Counted from the stretch's first letter, positions 51,499-62,000 are shown. The stretch: DNA of 64,000 nt from JBILCM01 sp044353165 (GCA_044353165.1 JBILCM010000001.1:1-64000); one strand, 5' to 3'. Notes: generated by a model from the sequence alone, not told the origin. A program made the numbers and translations.

Positions 51499-53251
51499 CG
51501 ATTTCCCCTCCGTCCTGTGGCTGAAGATAAGGGATATGAATGAAAACTTTGGTCCCGCCACCCTTGCGTGGTTCCATGTGCAGTCCCGCTTGTTCCCCAT
51601 ATTTCAATCTTAACCGCCAATGGGTGTTGTTCAATCCAACGCCACTTTCTTCGATATTCATCACGGCCAGACTTCCTTGAATGCGTTCGATATCCGAATC
51701 ACTAGGGGTTTTACCATCATTCTCTACGATCAACAGAAGCACATGGTCTTGGATTTCTGTATAAATAACAAGGTGATTGGACGTTTTCTCGTCGGCTTCA
51801 ATGCCATGTACGAATGCATTCTCCACAATCGGCTGAATCGAGAGGCGTGGGACTTCTACATTGGCCAAATGTTCCGGCACACGAAACTCATATTCAAACT
51901 TATCTTCATATTGAATTTTTTGTATTTTCAAATACGTCTCGACGTTCTCCAATTCTTCTTTCATCGTGACGATGTCTTTGTTCGATTTTGTCGCATACCG
52001 AAAATATCTGCCCAAATAAAGTGACATCTCGGATGCGCCTTCTACATTGCCGCTTTTGGCCATTTGGTAATTCATGTTGAGACAGTTGTAGAGAAAATGG
52101 GGATTGATTTGCGACTGCAATAATTTCAACTGAACTTGCTGTTGCTTTAGCTTTTCAATGTACACTTCGTTCACTAACGTATTAATTTTACTCGTCATGC
52201 GATTGAATTGATGATACATGAACGAAAACTCATCATTCCCTTTGACATCGATTTCGAAATCAAAGTTTCCTTTGCTGACGTTCTGCATCGCATTAATTAA
52301 TTTTTGGGTAGGCGCCAATACTCTGCGATACGTTAAGAACGTGTACACGATGACCAGTAACCCCAAAACAATCACGAACGAGTACATCAAATAACGCGAT
52401 TGCAAAATTGGTTGCATGAATGTTTTTAACGGGTACATCATGCCCAGTGTAATACCCGTATATTCAGACGTGTGATAAATCACTTGGTAATCCATATCAT
52501 TCCAGTTAAGTTCAAAATGACCTTGCTGCACATCTTCCATGATCGATGATGCAATGTCGATGTCTTGAATACTCGTCTCTTTCGTGCTGTAGAGCATGTT
52601 CCCATCTGCAGTTCGCAAGAAGGCTATTGCTTCTTCGCGATTCACGATCGAGCTCAGTTCTCGTTTTAAACTGTTCGTTGGAATATCGACAATGACGTAC
52701 ACCCCGTTCTGTTGTTGGTTGTGTGCGACGAACGAGATCACTTCCGACTCCTGTCCCCCAACAGGCAACATATACGGCTGGTATATCCAACCGACGGCTT
52801 GGTCAGACATTCTCACTTTTTCCATGATGTTCGGATAACGGTCGAGAACCCAGACTTGTCCTGACGAACTGATAACACGACCTTTCATTTGAGTCACTAC
52901 GGCAATGTTGCCATCCAACTCATTCGTACTTGAGAAGAGCACAAGACGCTTGACCAACTCTTCATATCGGTTGACGAGATCGACATTATTCGGCGACTGA
53001 TTGAGCGCGTTGATATCTTGATCGACAGCCAGTGCATACGCGCTGGATTCAAATTTCTTCAGATTGTTCTCTAACTTGGTCACTTGCAAGAGCAACGCAT
53101 GTTGATAAGAATCAAAGACGTTCTGCTTTACAATCACGAACGAGGAGTAATTGAAGAATAAATTGACGGCAACAATCGGAACCAAAAAGACGATGAATCC
53201 ACCTAACAAGCGTCTTGAGATCGATGATTTCCATAACCAATTCATATTCAT
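51491..53251 (-). CDS. YesM-type sensor histidine kinase
   Basis: The 586-aa kinase has an N-terminal helix, an extracellular sensor, a second helix (YLMYSFVIVLGLLVIVYTFL), a HAMP region, the acceptor His in QINPHFLYNCLNMNYQ and a C-terminal ATPase domain (VENDGKTP, GVGLNNTHWRL). Two ATGs (53251, 53245) are possible; GAGGAG spacing favours the second. It lies between the GH2 gene and its regulator. Confidence 0.9.
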   Translation of the reverse strand: MNMNWLWKSSISRRLLGGFIVFLVPIVAVNLFFNYSSFVIVKQNVFDSYQHALLLQVTKLENNLKKFESSAYALAVDQDINALNQSPNNVDLVNRYEELVKRLVLFSSTNELDGNIAVVTQMKGRVISSSGQVWVLDRYPNIMEKVRMSDQAVGWIYQPYMLPVGGQESEVISFVAHNQQQNGVYVIVDIPTNSLKRELSSIVNREEAIAFLRTADGNMLYSTKETSIQDIDIASSIMEDVQQGHFELNWNDMDYQVIYHTSEYTGITLGMMYPLKTFMQPILQSRYLMYSFVIVLGLLVIVYTFLTYRRVLAPTQKLINAMQNVSKGNFDFEIDVKGNDEFSFMYHQFNRMTSKINTLVNEVYIEKLKQQQVQLKLLQSQINPHFLYNCLNMNYQMAKSGNVEGASEMSLYLGRYFRYATKSNKDIVTMKEELENVETYLKIQKIQYEDKFEYEFRVPEHLANVEVPRLSIQPIVENAFVHGIEADEKTSNHLVIYTEIQDHVLLLIVENDGKTPSDSDIERIQGSLAVMNIEESGVGLNNTHWRLRLKYGEQAGLHMEPRKGGGTKVFIHIPYLQPQDGGEIVV

Positions 53252-53289
53252 TACTCCTCGTTACAATGCCATTCAACGATATCTCTAGC

Positions 53290-56106
53290 TTACCAGTTCA
53301 ACTTCATCTTGAACATACTTACGAGTTGTCCGACGGTCATCTCTGTTTTCGGTTGAAATTGGTCGGATAACAAATAGTGTAGAAATTCGTGAAACAAATA
53401 ATTCGTCTCGGGCCTCTTCAGATCGTTGGCATGAGACATCTTGAATGTGGAGATGAATAATCTGCCTTTGCCGACGTTCACTTCGAATACATAAGCGAGC
53501 CGCTTGGCACGATTAAATGTATCGATCACTTCTACAATGGGTTGCAGTTGCGGCAATGCATCAACACAAATCGCAGGTGTAGCTTCAACTAGATGGAACC
53601 ATTGCCAGTTCGAGAAGCGATCGTGCGGGAAATTACGCAGTAAAGGATGTTCATCCATGATCATGCCTAATGAGTTCCCGCTGATGCCGCAGAACAACAA
53701 ATAATTCCAATGGATCGGCAAGTATCGCGTATGAACTTCATCATGTTGCTTGTCGGATTGCGCTTGCAACCAGACGGTTCCTCCGTCCACCAAATGTTGA
53801 ATCGACATCGTATTCAATTGGTCAACAATCGCTAAATCCACACGTTCAGGTTTGAAATCGTGGCCGCCGATATCCCATTTCATATCGGACGAATAGATCG
53901 CTCCATAAAGCGTCGTGCGCAACGATTGAATATCGGTCCAAATACGCGACGTTTTCGGATGAAGTCTGGGACGTGGATAAGCCCAGAATTCCCAGTCATT
54001 CTCGAGTTGTATGGTTTGTGTCTTGAGTTTCACTTTCAGTTGTAACGCACTCGCACGGTCTGCAGCATAACTGAAATGAATACGGCCTAATAAACTGACA
54101 GCACCTAAGGGTGCCTGAAGACATTTGAATATGCCACTGCTCACCTTACGCTGTTGGTCATCTAAGACCTCCCAATCCACATTTGCCCCTTCAACGTCTG
54201 CATCACCATAATTAGACAAATCCAGATCGACAGCAATGTCATCGTCCATAAAAAATGTGCGCGACTTGCACCTCATGAGCAGCACTTGATCACCATTAAA
54301 CAACTTGAATTTCGCAGGATCAATCAACCCTTTGCTATCCCAGAACATATCAAGAATTCCTGTCACCGCGTGTCCTTGACCCGGGAAATCACGCACATCC
54401 AGCCATTGAACGCCCGCTAAATTCGGTGTCCGACGCAACCGCTCGAAATTTTCTTTCAACGAACGAATCAGATGCGCACCTGAAGCTGCAATGAAATCAT
54501 CGATGCGATGCGCCAAGCCCTTCGAACGTATGGAATCCATATTGACGTCGATAAAGCTAGGGTTCATGACACCGGTGTACTTCTTCTTCTCATGCGGATT
54601 AAAGTACATCGAATAATGCCCATGTTCATGTGCAATGAGCGGTTTGTTCTCCAATCGGGTGACGGCATAATAATCTTCCGTCGTATCTGGTGTAGCTGTC
54701 TGGTCCCAACCATATGGAGGGTGGAAATTTAACGTAGGTAGGAAATAATCTCCTTCACGATCCAAGGCTGGCAAATGGCCAAATCCCGTATTGTCGGTGT
54801 ACAGCCGATGCGGATCTAACGCTCTGGCCAATTCTACGATATGATTCAAATCCGGATGACCGTCATTCGTAATTAATTCGTTCCCCAGAGACAACATGAC
54901 GAATGACGGATGAAAGTGCAATGCTTCCAAAATACGCTTTAATTCGCGAATGATGTATTGATGTTCCTTGTTATCTACTGATTTGTATCGGTTGCCATAA
55001 AATCTTGGCCAATACGGAAGTTCTGTCTGCACGATCATGCCTTCTTCATCGGCAGCTTCCCAGAACGGTGCAGGGGGAGTCCAAGAATGTAGACGCACAT
55101 GATTGATGCCATACGCTTTGACCGTACGGAATTGGTTGCGATAATGCTCGACGTCCCAACTTGGATAACCTGTCAACGGGAAGATACAGGAGTCCGCATA
55201 TCCTCTCAAAAAAACGGGTTTGCCATTCAGTAGTAGATGGCGATGCTGCGGTTTGAAACTGCGAATACCGATACGTTGGTTCACTTCATGGATGACTTGG
55301 TGATCCCGGATGATGCGGATGCGCGCCGTATATAATTTCGGATTGTGATCGGACCATAATTGCGTTTGATCATCGAGTCCCAGGTCCATCGTGACCGGGA
55401 TGGCACCGCCGGCTTCCTGCACGAATACTTGCTGTTGTGTGGTGCCCATCGAGATCGATCCGTCCAGCACCTCCAGATGGATCGTCGCTTCGGTCGCCTC
55501 TTTACTGAACACTTCCGCTTGTAAAGAAACCGACTTCGGGTGATGCGCAGTGTTCAATTTGAGATTGCGCACGTGTGTGGCCGGCACAAAAGAAAGTTCT
55601 ACCCCGCCCGTAATTCCACCCCACGTATTCGACGTCTGATAAGAGTGGATATGGGTTTCGATCATATCTAACAACATCCGGTTATCGACGAAGATGACGA
55701 GTTTTTGCTCGCTTCCTGCTTTGACATAAGGTGTCAAATCAAAGTGATGGGAAGTCGTCAAACTTTCTCCTTCCCCGGCGTAATGTCCGTCCAACCAGAC
55801 TTTCGTAAACCAACGCACGCCATGAATCGACAATGTGCAATTATGGTTCGCATGTTCTTGGGGAATCGTGATGTGACGCACGTACCAACCGCCGCCTTCA
55901 TAAGCGTGGGTTCGTTTCCATGCACCAATCGGTGTATGTGTTGGCGCGTCCCCAATGCCTTGCTCTTCCCAAGACGCAGGAACTTGAATGAGAGATGTCG
56001 GAATCGGCGAATGTAGAGGGCTCCAATCGTCTATTACGTGCGGATCCGTTGCAAAAAACCAATCGCCGTGAAGTTTGATTGACGAGGACGCGTTCACTGT
56101 TTTCAT
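53290..56106 (-). CDS. Glycoside hydrolase family 2 enzyme (beta-galactosidase/glucuronidase-like)
   Basis: The 938-aa protein has an N-terminal sugar-binding jelly roll (GDWFFATDPH, ASWEEQG, GGWYVRHITIP), an immunoglobulin-like domain, and a TIM barrel. The acid/base Glu lies in MLSLGNELIT (about residue 407) and the probable nucleophile Glu in IAHEHGHYSM (about residue 491), in place of the more usual SEYG. The C-terminal ~350 residues include a region resembling a glutamine-amidotransferase-like fold. No signal peptide, so it cleaves imported oligosaccharides. Specificity unknown. Confidence 0.85.
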   Translation of the reverse strand: MKTVNASSSIKLHGDWFFATDPHVIDDWSPLHSPIPTSLIQVPASWEEQGIGDAPTHTPIGAWKRTHAYEGGGWYVRHITIPQEHANHNCTLSIHGVRWFTKVWLDGHYAGEGESLTTSHHFDLTPYVKAGSEQKLVIFVDNRMLLDMIETHIHSYQTSNTWGGITGGVELSFVPATHVRNLKLNTAHHPKSVSLQAEVFSKEATEATIHLEVLDGSISMGTTQQQVFVQEAGGAIPVTMDLGLDDQTQLWSDHNPKLYTARIRIIRDHQVIHEVNQRIGIRSFKPQHRHLLLNGKPVFLRGYADSCIFPLTGYPSWDVEHYRNQFRTVKAYGINHVRLHSWTPPAPFWEAADEEGMIVQTELPYWPRFYGNRYKSVDNKEHQYIIRELKRILEALHFHPSFVMLSLGNELITNDGHPDLNHIVELARALDPHRLYTDNTGFGHLPALDREGDYFLPTLNFHPPYGWDQTATPDTTEDYYAVTRLENKPLIAHEHGHYSMYFNPHEKKKYTGVMNPSFIDVNMDSIRSKGLAHRIDDFIAASGAHLIRSLKENFERLRRTPNLAGVQWLDVRDFPGQGHAVTGILDMFWDSKGLIDPAKFKLFNGDQVLLMRCKSRTFFMDDDIAVDLDLSNYGDADVEGANVDWEVLDDQQRKVSSGIFKCLQAPLGAVSLLGRIHFSYAADRASALQLKVKLKTQTIQLENDWEFWAYPRPRLHPKTSRIWTDIQSLRTTLYGAIYSSDMKWDIGGHDFKPERVDLAIVDQLNTMSIQHLVDGGTVWLQAQSDKQHDEVHTRYLPIHWNYLLFCGISGNSLGMIMDEHPLLRNFPHDRFSNWQWFHLVEATPAICVDALPQLQPIVEVIDTFNRAKRLAYVFEVNVGKGRLFISTFKMSHANDLKRPETNYLFHEFLHYLLSDQFQPKTEMTVGQLVSMFKMKLNW

Positions 56107-56120
56107 GTTGTGCTAGCTCC

Positions 56121-58061
56121 TTAAATAACAGAATGAGAGGTCTTGTATGTTTGTAATAAGAGATTGATCACTGTCGCTAAACTCCAATTGTAATCCGGTG
56201 ATCCCATGCCGGTATGCTCATCAAAAGCGGCACCCGTCTGGGAGTTATAACATTCATGAATCCACGGACTTTGACTGAACATCTCGAGTAACCGGTCGGC
56301 CACCCCATCCGCCTCTTGATGATACCCTGCACGCCAAAGTGCTTCGATCATCATATAAACGATATGAGGCCAAAGTCGTCCGCGCCAATAACTGTTCGGA
56401 TCATATTGGGGATGATTCGCCGCTAGGCTGGGGAAAGGATATTCACGAAAAAATGCATCCGGATTGAGCATATGCCGCTCCATCAAGCGCTGGAGCTGTT
56501 CAGGCGGCAAGGGGACACCCGCCCAAATCGGCAAAAACATATTGGGTGTAATGACGCCGCTGAACTTTTGTTTCGTCCCTTCAACAACGTCCAAAAAAAT
56601 GGCATCCTCTTCAAAGAAAAACAAATCAACGATTTGCTGCGACAACTGATCTGCTTTCATGCGCCAATGATACGCTTCCACTGTCTTCCCTAGAGCTTCT
56701 GCCATATTCGACAACGCGATCATTTCGACCACCATGAACGAGCTCAGATCCGGTGACTCGATCCGGTCCACGGGTTGATTGGAACGTTCTTCACCGTATA
56801 ACGCATCGAATCTTGCGTCGTTATCTGCGATTTGACCTGCATTATAATACTTGGCGATTCCGCGTGCAGATGCATGATATGTGTACCAAAACTCGATATA
56901 ACCCGCTAAAGTTTCATACACTCGGGCTAACCATGCAACGTCTTGCCTCTTCTCGAATACTTTCCAAGCTGCCCGACTCATGATTGGCGCTTGCCCTTCA
57001 CCAGCGCGATGGGAATCTGCTAACGTTCCGGGCATACTACCGCGAGGACCCACATTGTTGACGAACGCTTCGATTGCTTCTTGGCACATCTGTGCATCAA
57101 AATGCAACGCGCCCATCACCGAAAAAGCGGTATCCCAGAAAAATGCGATGGCTAAGCCGTGTTTGGTCGTGTAAGGAATGCGCATATGATCTGTATACCC
57201 GCCATCCCCTTGGATAAACAAACTTCTTAACTGCGTCACAGCATGAATATACATTCGCTCATACGTGGCATTACCTTGAAACCGTTGCGCTATAGGCGGA
57301 AGCGAATCAAACCATAACTCGAGACGTTGCGTTTCGTCTGCAGACGTCCAACCTTGGTTCAATAAAGATTTTGCTGTTTGATAATGTTTTCGGGTATCGC
57401 CTCGCTTGTATCCGAACGCCATGACCGTTCGATACGTATGCGTCTCATTCGGATGGAGCACGAATGTCTGAGGTCGCAGATCGGCAATACAACATATCTC
57501 AAGGCTGGCGCCTTCGTTCATGCCAGCCACGAATGCCGCAATCCAACCATAATTGATTCCGTGTTCACGGTGCTGGAACAACGTGCTCCATGAACCCTCC
57601 ATTTCACCCTCAAGACTTACAAAATGTCCTATCGGGAATGGACCTTCCCAATCCGGTCTTACGCCTTGGCCTGGGTACGTATATGATAGTGTCAACTGTC
57701 GTATAGCAGCAGAATGATTGGTTACACGATGTTCAATAATCAGCGCATTGCGTGATGGATAGGCGCAGGTCGTGACCATGCGCACATCTTCAAATTCAAG
57801 GGTTTCCTCTATTTTCTCTGGTCGGAACACACGATGAATAACTAAATGTTTCAGGACATTCCCATGCTCAGCAAGATGCCAGTCCAAACACTGATCGGCA
57901 ATGATCGTTCCGTACCAACCAATGACGGCTTGTAGATGTTGTACACCCGACTGGTGTTCGTTAGACCAGGAAAACGCAACGTTCGAGTGTTTATCACTCC
58001 ATGCCGCAGCGTGATGCGTATACGATACGATTTGGTCTTGAATATGCATATGGGTACTCAC
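56121..58061 (-). CDS. MGH1-like (GH63-clan) glycoside hydrolase
   Basis: The 646-aa protein ends in an (alpha/alpha)6 domain with FFWDTAFSVMGALHFD, GSMPGTLADSH, YDPNSYWRGRLWPHIVYMMIEAL and PDYNWSLA, as in MGH1/GH63-type glucosidases and glycerate-sugar hydrolases. The first ~200 residues form a beta-sandwich. No signal peptide, so it acts after import. The start is GTG 58061; an ATG at 58049 is an alternative. It lies between the LplC-type permease and the GH2 gene. Confidence 0.82.
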   Translation of the reverse strand: MSTHMHIQDQIVSYTHHAAAWSDKHSNVAFSWSNEHQSGVQHLQAVIGWYGTIIADQCLDWHLAEHGNVLKHLVIHRVFRPEKIEETLEFEDVRMVTTCAYPSRNALIIEHRVTNHSAAIRQLTLSYTYPGQGVRPDWEGPFPIGHFVSLEGEMEGSWSTLFQHREHGINYGWIAAFVAGMNEGASLEICCIADLRPQTFVLHPNETHTYRTVMAFGYKRGDTRKHYQTAKSLLNQGWTSADETQRLELWFDSLPPIAQRFQGNATYERMYIHAVTQLRSLFIQGDGGYTDHMRIPYTTKHGLAIAFFWDTAFSVMGALHFDAQMCQEAIEAFVNNVGPRGSMPGTLADSHRAGEGQAPIMSRAAWKVFEKRQDVAWLARVYETLAGYIEFWYTYHASARGIAKYYNAGQIADNDARFDALYGEERSNQPVDRIESPDLSSFMVVEMIALSNMAEALGKTVEAYHWRMKADQLSQQIVDLFFFEEDAIFLDVVEGTKQKFSGVITPNMFLPIWAGVPLPPEQLQRLMERHMLNPDAFFREYPFPSLAANHPQYDPNSYWRGRLWPHIVYMMIEALWRAGYHQEADGVADRLLEMFSQSPWIHECYNSQTGAAFDEHTGMGSPDYNWSLATVINLLLQTYKTSHSVI

Positions 58062-58096
58062 ATACCTATCTGTTATTTTTTTGAATGATCCTTTTA

Positions 58097-58990
58097 TTAA
58101 CCTTTGACACTACCTAAGACAATTCCTTTGGTAAAGTATTTTTGCAAGAACGGATAGACGACTAACACAGGGATCATACTGATGAAAATTTGCGCCGCTT
58201 TTAATGTGCGGTCCGAAATTTCCCTCAATTGTTCAAGGTCTTCAACAGAAGTCGTGTTAATCAATACGGGGGGAGCCAGAATCGAACGCAAGAACGTTTG
58301 TAACGGATACTGTTCCGGGAAACTCATCAAGATAATCGCTTGGAACCATTCATTCCACGTACTGACAATAATGAACAAACTAATGGTGGCAAGGACAGGT
58401 GTGGAGGTGGGAATGAACACCTTGAACAATACACCCATGGGACCTGCGCCATCAATCAATGCGGCTTCTTCCATCTCGTCCGGCAGTTCGCGGAAGAAAT
58501 TAAGGAGCAGAATACAATAATAAGGAACGACAAGTCCCGGAATCACAAGTCCCCAGATCGTACCTGTCATGCCGACGGCTTTCATCGTCAAAAACCATGG
58601 AATCAATCCACCGCCAAATAACATCGGAATGATCAACAAAGACACATAAATCATTCTGCCGCGAAACTTGCGGCTTGACCGCGATAGCGGATACGCCGTC
58701 ATCACAGTAACAATCAACGTTAATGGCAATGCAATCGCAATACGCATGAATGAAACTTGGAACGCTTGCCAAAAATCTGAACGTTGCGCTACGTATTCAT
58801 ATGAACGCCACGTAAAATCAACAGGCCAAATACCGACAAGTCCTTTAGCAGCTTGTTCGGCACTGCTTAGCGACAGTGCAAGCACATGCAGAATCGGCAA
58901 CAAACATAGGAGTGCAGCCATGGAGAGAATGGTCACATTGCATATTTGAAATATGACGCGTGATAAAGACGGTTTGATCATCGGAGCCAT
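58097..58990 (-). CDS. Sugar ABC permease, LplC type
   Basis: The 297-aa permease has six helices and the EAA loop (LPDEMEEAALIDGAGPMGVLFKVFIPTSTP), and ends KYFTKGIVLGSVKG, a tail typical of the LplC/YtcP group. It starts 7 bases after the LplB-type permease. Works with that partner and the LipO-like binding protein to import an oligosaccharide; ATPase presumably the shared MsmX type, as none is encoded here. Confidence 0.9.
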   Translation of the reverse strand: MAPMIKPSLSRVIFQICNVTILSMAALLCLLPILHVLALSLSSAEQAAKGLVGIWPVDFTWRSYEYVAQRSDFWQAFQVSFMRIAIALPLTLIVTVMTAYPLSRSSRKFRGRMIYVSLLIIPMLFGGGLIPWFLTMKAVGMTGTIWGLVIPGLVVPYYCILLLNFFRELPDEMEEAALIDGAGPMGVLFKVFIPTSTPVLATISLFIIVSTWNEWFQAIILMSFPEQYPLQTFLRSILAPPVLINTTSVEDLEQLREISDRTLKAAQIFISMIPVLVVYPFLQKYFTKGIVLGSVKG

Positions 58991-58997
58991 TCCTCCT

Positions 58998-60023
58998 CTA
59001 GAAAATTTTGTAACCTGTCAGTTTATAGGCGAGACGATACGATATGATAATCAAGAAGAATGCAATAACGGATTTTAACAAACCTACAGCTGCACCTAAC
59101 GAGAACTGCGCTTTCTCAATACCGAGTCGATATACAGTAAGATCCAGAATTTCACCCGTCGAATACACCAGCGGATTGATAAGGTTGAAAACTTGATCGA
59201 ATCCGGCATCCAACACACCGCCTAGACTTAATACGGTCACAAGAATGACGATATTTATAATGCCAGGTAACGTGACATGCCATAATTGTCGAAGTCGATT
59301 CGCCCCATCGACGATCGCTGCTTCATATAATGTTGGATCGATGCTCGTTAATGCAGCGAGGTAAATGATCGTGCCGTATCCGAAGTTTTTCCATGAATCC
59401 GTAGCGACTAATAAATAAGGGAACATGCCTGACTCGCCTAAGAAATAAATGGGCTCAAAACCTAACCATACAATGAAATTATTGACAAACCCGCGATTCG
59501 GATTGAGAATCTCAAGCAGAATGCCTGATACAATAACCCAAGACAAAAAGTGCGGCATATATACTAACGTTTGTACCGTGCGCACAAACAATTTTTTGCG
59601 GATTTCATTTAAGAGAAGTGCAAATAATAACGGAATAATAATCCCTGCTGCAATCTTCATGACAGCGATAAAGACGGTATTCGCAAAAATACGATCAATA
59701 TCACTAGATAATAACAACCGTTTAAAATTGTCCAATCCATTCCAAGGGGAGCCGAATATACCTTCACGCGGTTTGAACTTTTTGAATGCGATCGTAATTC
59801 CATAAAGCGGCAAATATGAAAAAATCGTTAAGATCACTACGGCCGGTGTAAGCATCAAGTGATAGCTGAATTGGTTGATTAAATAATCTTTGCTCCATCG
59901 TTTCCTCTCCTTCAATATAAGCACGCCGATTATCACCGCTTGAATGATTAACGCCGCTACAATCGCAATCATTAACGTGGGACTCGGCTCTGAAATAAAT
60001 TTAGGAATCGTCAAATCCAACAA
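58998..60023 (-). CDS. Sugar ABC permease, LplB type
   Basis: The 341-aa permease starts at TTG 60023 (AGGAGGGG 9 nt upstream) and has an extra N-terminal helix before the usual LMLTPAVVILTIFSYLPLYGITIAFKKF. The EAA loop is SIDPTLYEAAIVDGANRLRQLWHVTLPGI, and the end is YRLAYKLTGYKIF, as in LplB/YteP. The extra ~45-residue N-terminal section is longer than in most members. Partner of the LplC-type permease. Confidence 0.9.
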   Translation of the reverse strand: MLDLTIPKFISEPSPTLMIAIVAALIIQAVIIGVLILKERKRWSKDYLINQFSYHLMLTPAVVILTIFSYLPLYGITIAFKKFKPREGIFGSPWNGLDNFKRLLLSSDIDRIFANTVFIAVMKIAAGIIIPLLFALLLNEIRKKLFVRTVQTLVYMPHFLSWVIVSGILLEILNPNRGFVNNFIVWLGFEPIYFLGESGMFPYLLVATDSWKNFGYGTIIYLAALTSIDPTLYEAAIVDGANRLRQLWHVTLPGIINIVILVTVLSLGGVLDAGFDQVFNLINPLVYSTGEILDLTVYRLGIEKAQFSLGAAVGLLKSVIAFFLIIISYRLAYKLTGYKIF

Positions 60024-60099
60024 TGATCCTCACCCCTCCTAGATAAATATTGAAGAGGGAACGAATCCCTCTTCACCGTAGCACGATTATACTGATGGA

Positions 60100-61854
60100 T
60101 TATTTCTTGTATGCATTCACTTCTTCTGTGACTTTGGCACCGCCAGCATCATTCCATTTCTTTACGAATGCTGCGAACTGCGCATCCAAGTCCCCTTTGG
60201 ATGTAATCATCTTGACATACTCTTCGAGAACAATCTTGCTTAGCTCTCCTCCAAGTTCAACTTCCGTTGGGGAGGAAGGTCCGAAATAATCCCCAACTTG
60301 AAGATTGCTGTTTTTGATGGCATCGACATAAATCGTATGCGCACTGTTAGGACCGAATGCTGCATAAGCTTGCCACTTAGGTAACGTGCGGTCGCCATCC
60401 AAATAAGCTAGAACATCTTTAAATTGGGTATAACGAACAGCTTTACCGAAGTCTCCACCTGGCTGCAGCTTCGTTTCGTCACGTGATGCAATTGCAGACA
60501 AATATGCTTCATAGTTCGGAATATCTTTGTTAATATCCCAGTTGTATGGGAATGCAAACTGCCAGTAGTTTTCGCCATTCGGACCGGAGATGAATTTCTC
60601 TGCGTCCGCCGTTGCTTGCTCCCCAGCAAATTTTTCATAGAACTGGTTCAACATTTTGATTAAAATTTCTGGTTGTTCAAAATCAGCACTTACAGCCCAG
60701 TACAGTCCAGGTTTTCCTGTTCCGTTCAACTTTACTTTGGAACCATCAGCCGATCCGCTTGGAATATAGGCTGGCACCCAGTCAGCCACTTGTGTCTGCA
60801 CGTATTGCACTTGACCTTCGGCGTTCTTGATTTCATTGCCATCTGCATCTTTCTGAGGGACTTTGTTGCCGTTCTCGTCCGTCAAGTTTACAGCATTAAT
60901 AATTGGCCAGTATGGCGCCCACCATGCAAAATAGAAAATACCCGCTTGATTGTTCGAAAGTGGTGCATAAATATTGTCATCTGAAGCGAATTCTTTAGGA
61001 ATTAATCCTTCCTTATAAAGCTCGTTCAAGTATTTGACTGCATTCTTTGCATTGTCTGTAGTCATGCCGTTGACTAACTGTCCGTTAGCATCTTTCACCC
61101 AACCTGGGAATACGTTGAAGCTGTTAAAAATACCGTTGAAGCTGTTCAAATCCGCTTTCGCAGTCACTGGAATACCCACGCCATACTTTTGTTTGAAGAC
61201 TTTGGCAACTTCCTTCAATCCTGCTGTCGTCGTAGGAATTTGAAGTCCGTTCGCTTCCAACCAGTCTTTGCGAATCCACAGAACGTTGGTAGCATTCGTG
61301 GAGTTCTCAGCTAATGGAATACCCATCAGTTTTCCGCCGACCGTGGCTGTACCTAATGCAATCCCGCCATCTGCGCTAAGAATTTTCTTAGTTAATGGGG
61401 ATGCATATTTTTCGTAAACTTCAGTTAAATCAGCCAATTGATCGTTGGAAGCTGCCGTGTTGAATTCAGGCGTTCCTAATTTCAACAAATCTGGTAAATC
61501 ATTAGTACCGATCAATGCATTGATCTTCTCCGTAGCTTGCGCTTCAGGAACGACTTCTTTGTTGACGAGTGTTACGCCTAATGTTTCTTTGTAATAACGG
61601 CTCCACACGTTATCATCACGCGTGTTGTTCTCTGGATAAGCAGGATTCGCTACTTCGATCGCCAAAATTGTGGCTTCGATGTCTGGATCACTTGCACTGT
61701 CTTTGCCGAAGAAATTGACAGCACTCGTTTCTTCCGTCTCCGTCGATGGCGTTGTTGCTGCTTGTTCTTCTTCTTTTTTCTCGCCACAAGCCGCGAGCAT
61801 GGACACGAGTAAAGCAAGAATAACGAGCAGTACCGTAAGTCTTTTTGCGTTCAT
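60100..61854 (-). CDS. Extracellular sugar-binding lipoprotein, LipO type
   Basis: The 584-aa protein has a lipoprotein signal (LTVLLVILALLVSMLAACGEKK) with the lipidated Cys at residue 23, an acidic linker and a mature part with NDLPDLLKLGTPEF, IWNVLWIRKDWLEANGLQIP-like sequence and a C-terminal KKWNDAGGAKVTEEVNAYKK. It is first in the transporter operon, 76 bases before the LplB-type gene, and has its own promoter. Confidence 0.9.
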   Translation of the reverse strand: MNAKRLTVLLVILALLVSMLAACGEKKEEEQAATTPSTETEETSAVNFFGKDSASDPDIEATILAIEVANPAYPENNTRDDNVWSRYYKETLGVTLVNKEVVPEAQATEKINALIGTNDLPDLLKLGTPEFNTAASNDQLADLTEVYEKYASPLTKKILSADGGIALGTATVGGKLMGIPLAENSTNATNVLWIRKDWLEANGLQIPTTTAGLKEVAKVFKQKYGVGIPVTAKADLNSFNGIFNSFNVFPGWVKDANGQLVNGMTTDNAKNAVKYLNELYKEGLIPKEFASDDNIYAPLSNNQAGIFYFAWWAPYWPIINAVNLTDENGNKVPQKDADGNEIKNAEGQVQYVQTQVADWVPAYIPSGSADGSKVKLNGTGKPGLYWAVSADFEQPEILIKMLNQFYEKFAGEQATADAEKFISGPNGENYWQFAFPYNWDINKDIPNYEAYLSAIASRDETKLQPGGDFGKAVRYTQFKDVLAYLDGDRTLPKWQAYAAFGPNSAHTIYVDAIKNSNLQVGDYFGPSSPTEVELGGELSKIVLEEYVKMITSKGDLDAQFAAFVKKWNDAGGAKVTEEVNAYKK

Positions 61855-61892
61855 TCCGTTTCCCCCTCATAAGGATTGTAAATTACGCTAGT

Positions 61893-61922
61893 ATCTTATC
61901 ATTCGTAACAATATTGTAACAA
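61893..61922 (-). promoter_or_regulatory. Promoter of the LipO-type transporter operon
   Basis: TTGTTA (61917-61922) and TAAGAT (61893-61898) are 18 bases apart on the minus strand. A GTAACAAT direct repeat overlaps the -35. The ATG is 39 bases beyond the -10. Confidence 0.5.
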
Positions 61923-61970
61923 TTCGCTCAACTGAACAAATCTTCTGGTTTCGTGACTTTTCGTCATGTC

Positions 61971-62000
61971 AAAAAAATCTGTTCGCAGGGAACAGATTTT
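61971..62000 (-). terminator. Terminator after the sugar isomerase gene
   Basis: AAAATCTGTTC (61974-61984) and GAACAGATTTT (61990-62000) form a perfect stem around GCAGG, followed on the minus strand by a run of T. It separates the isomerase gene from the transporter operon. Confidence 0.85.
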
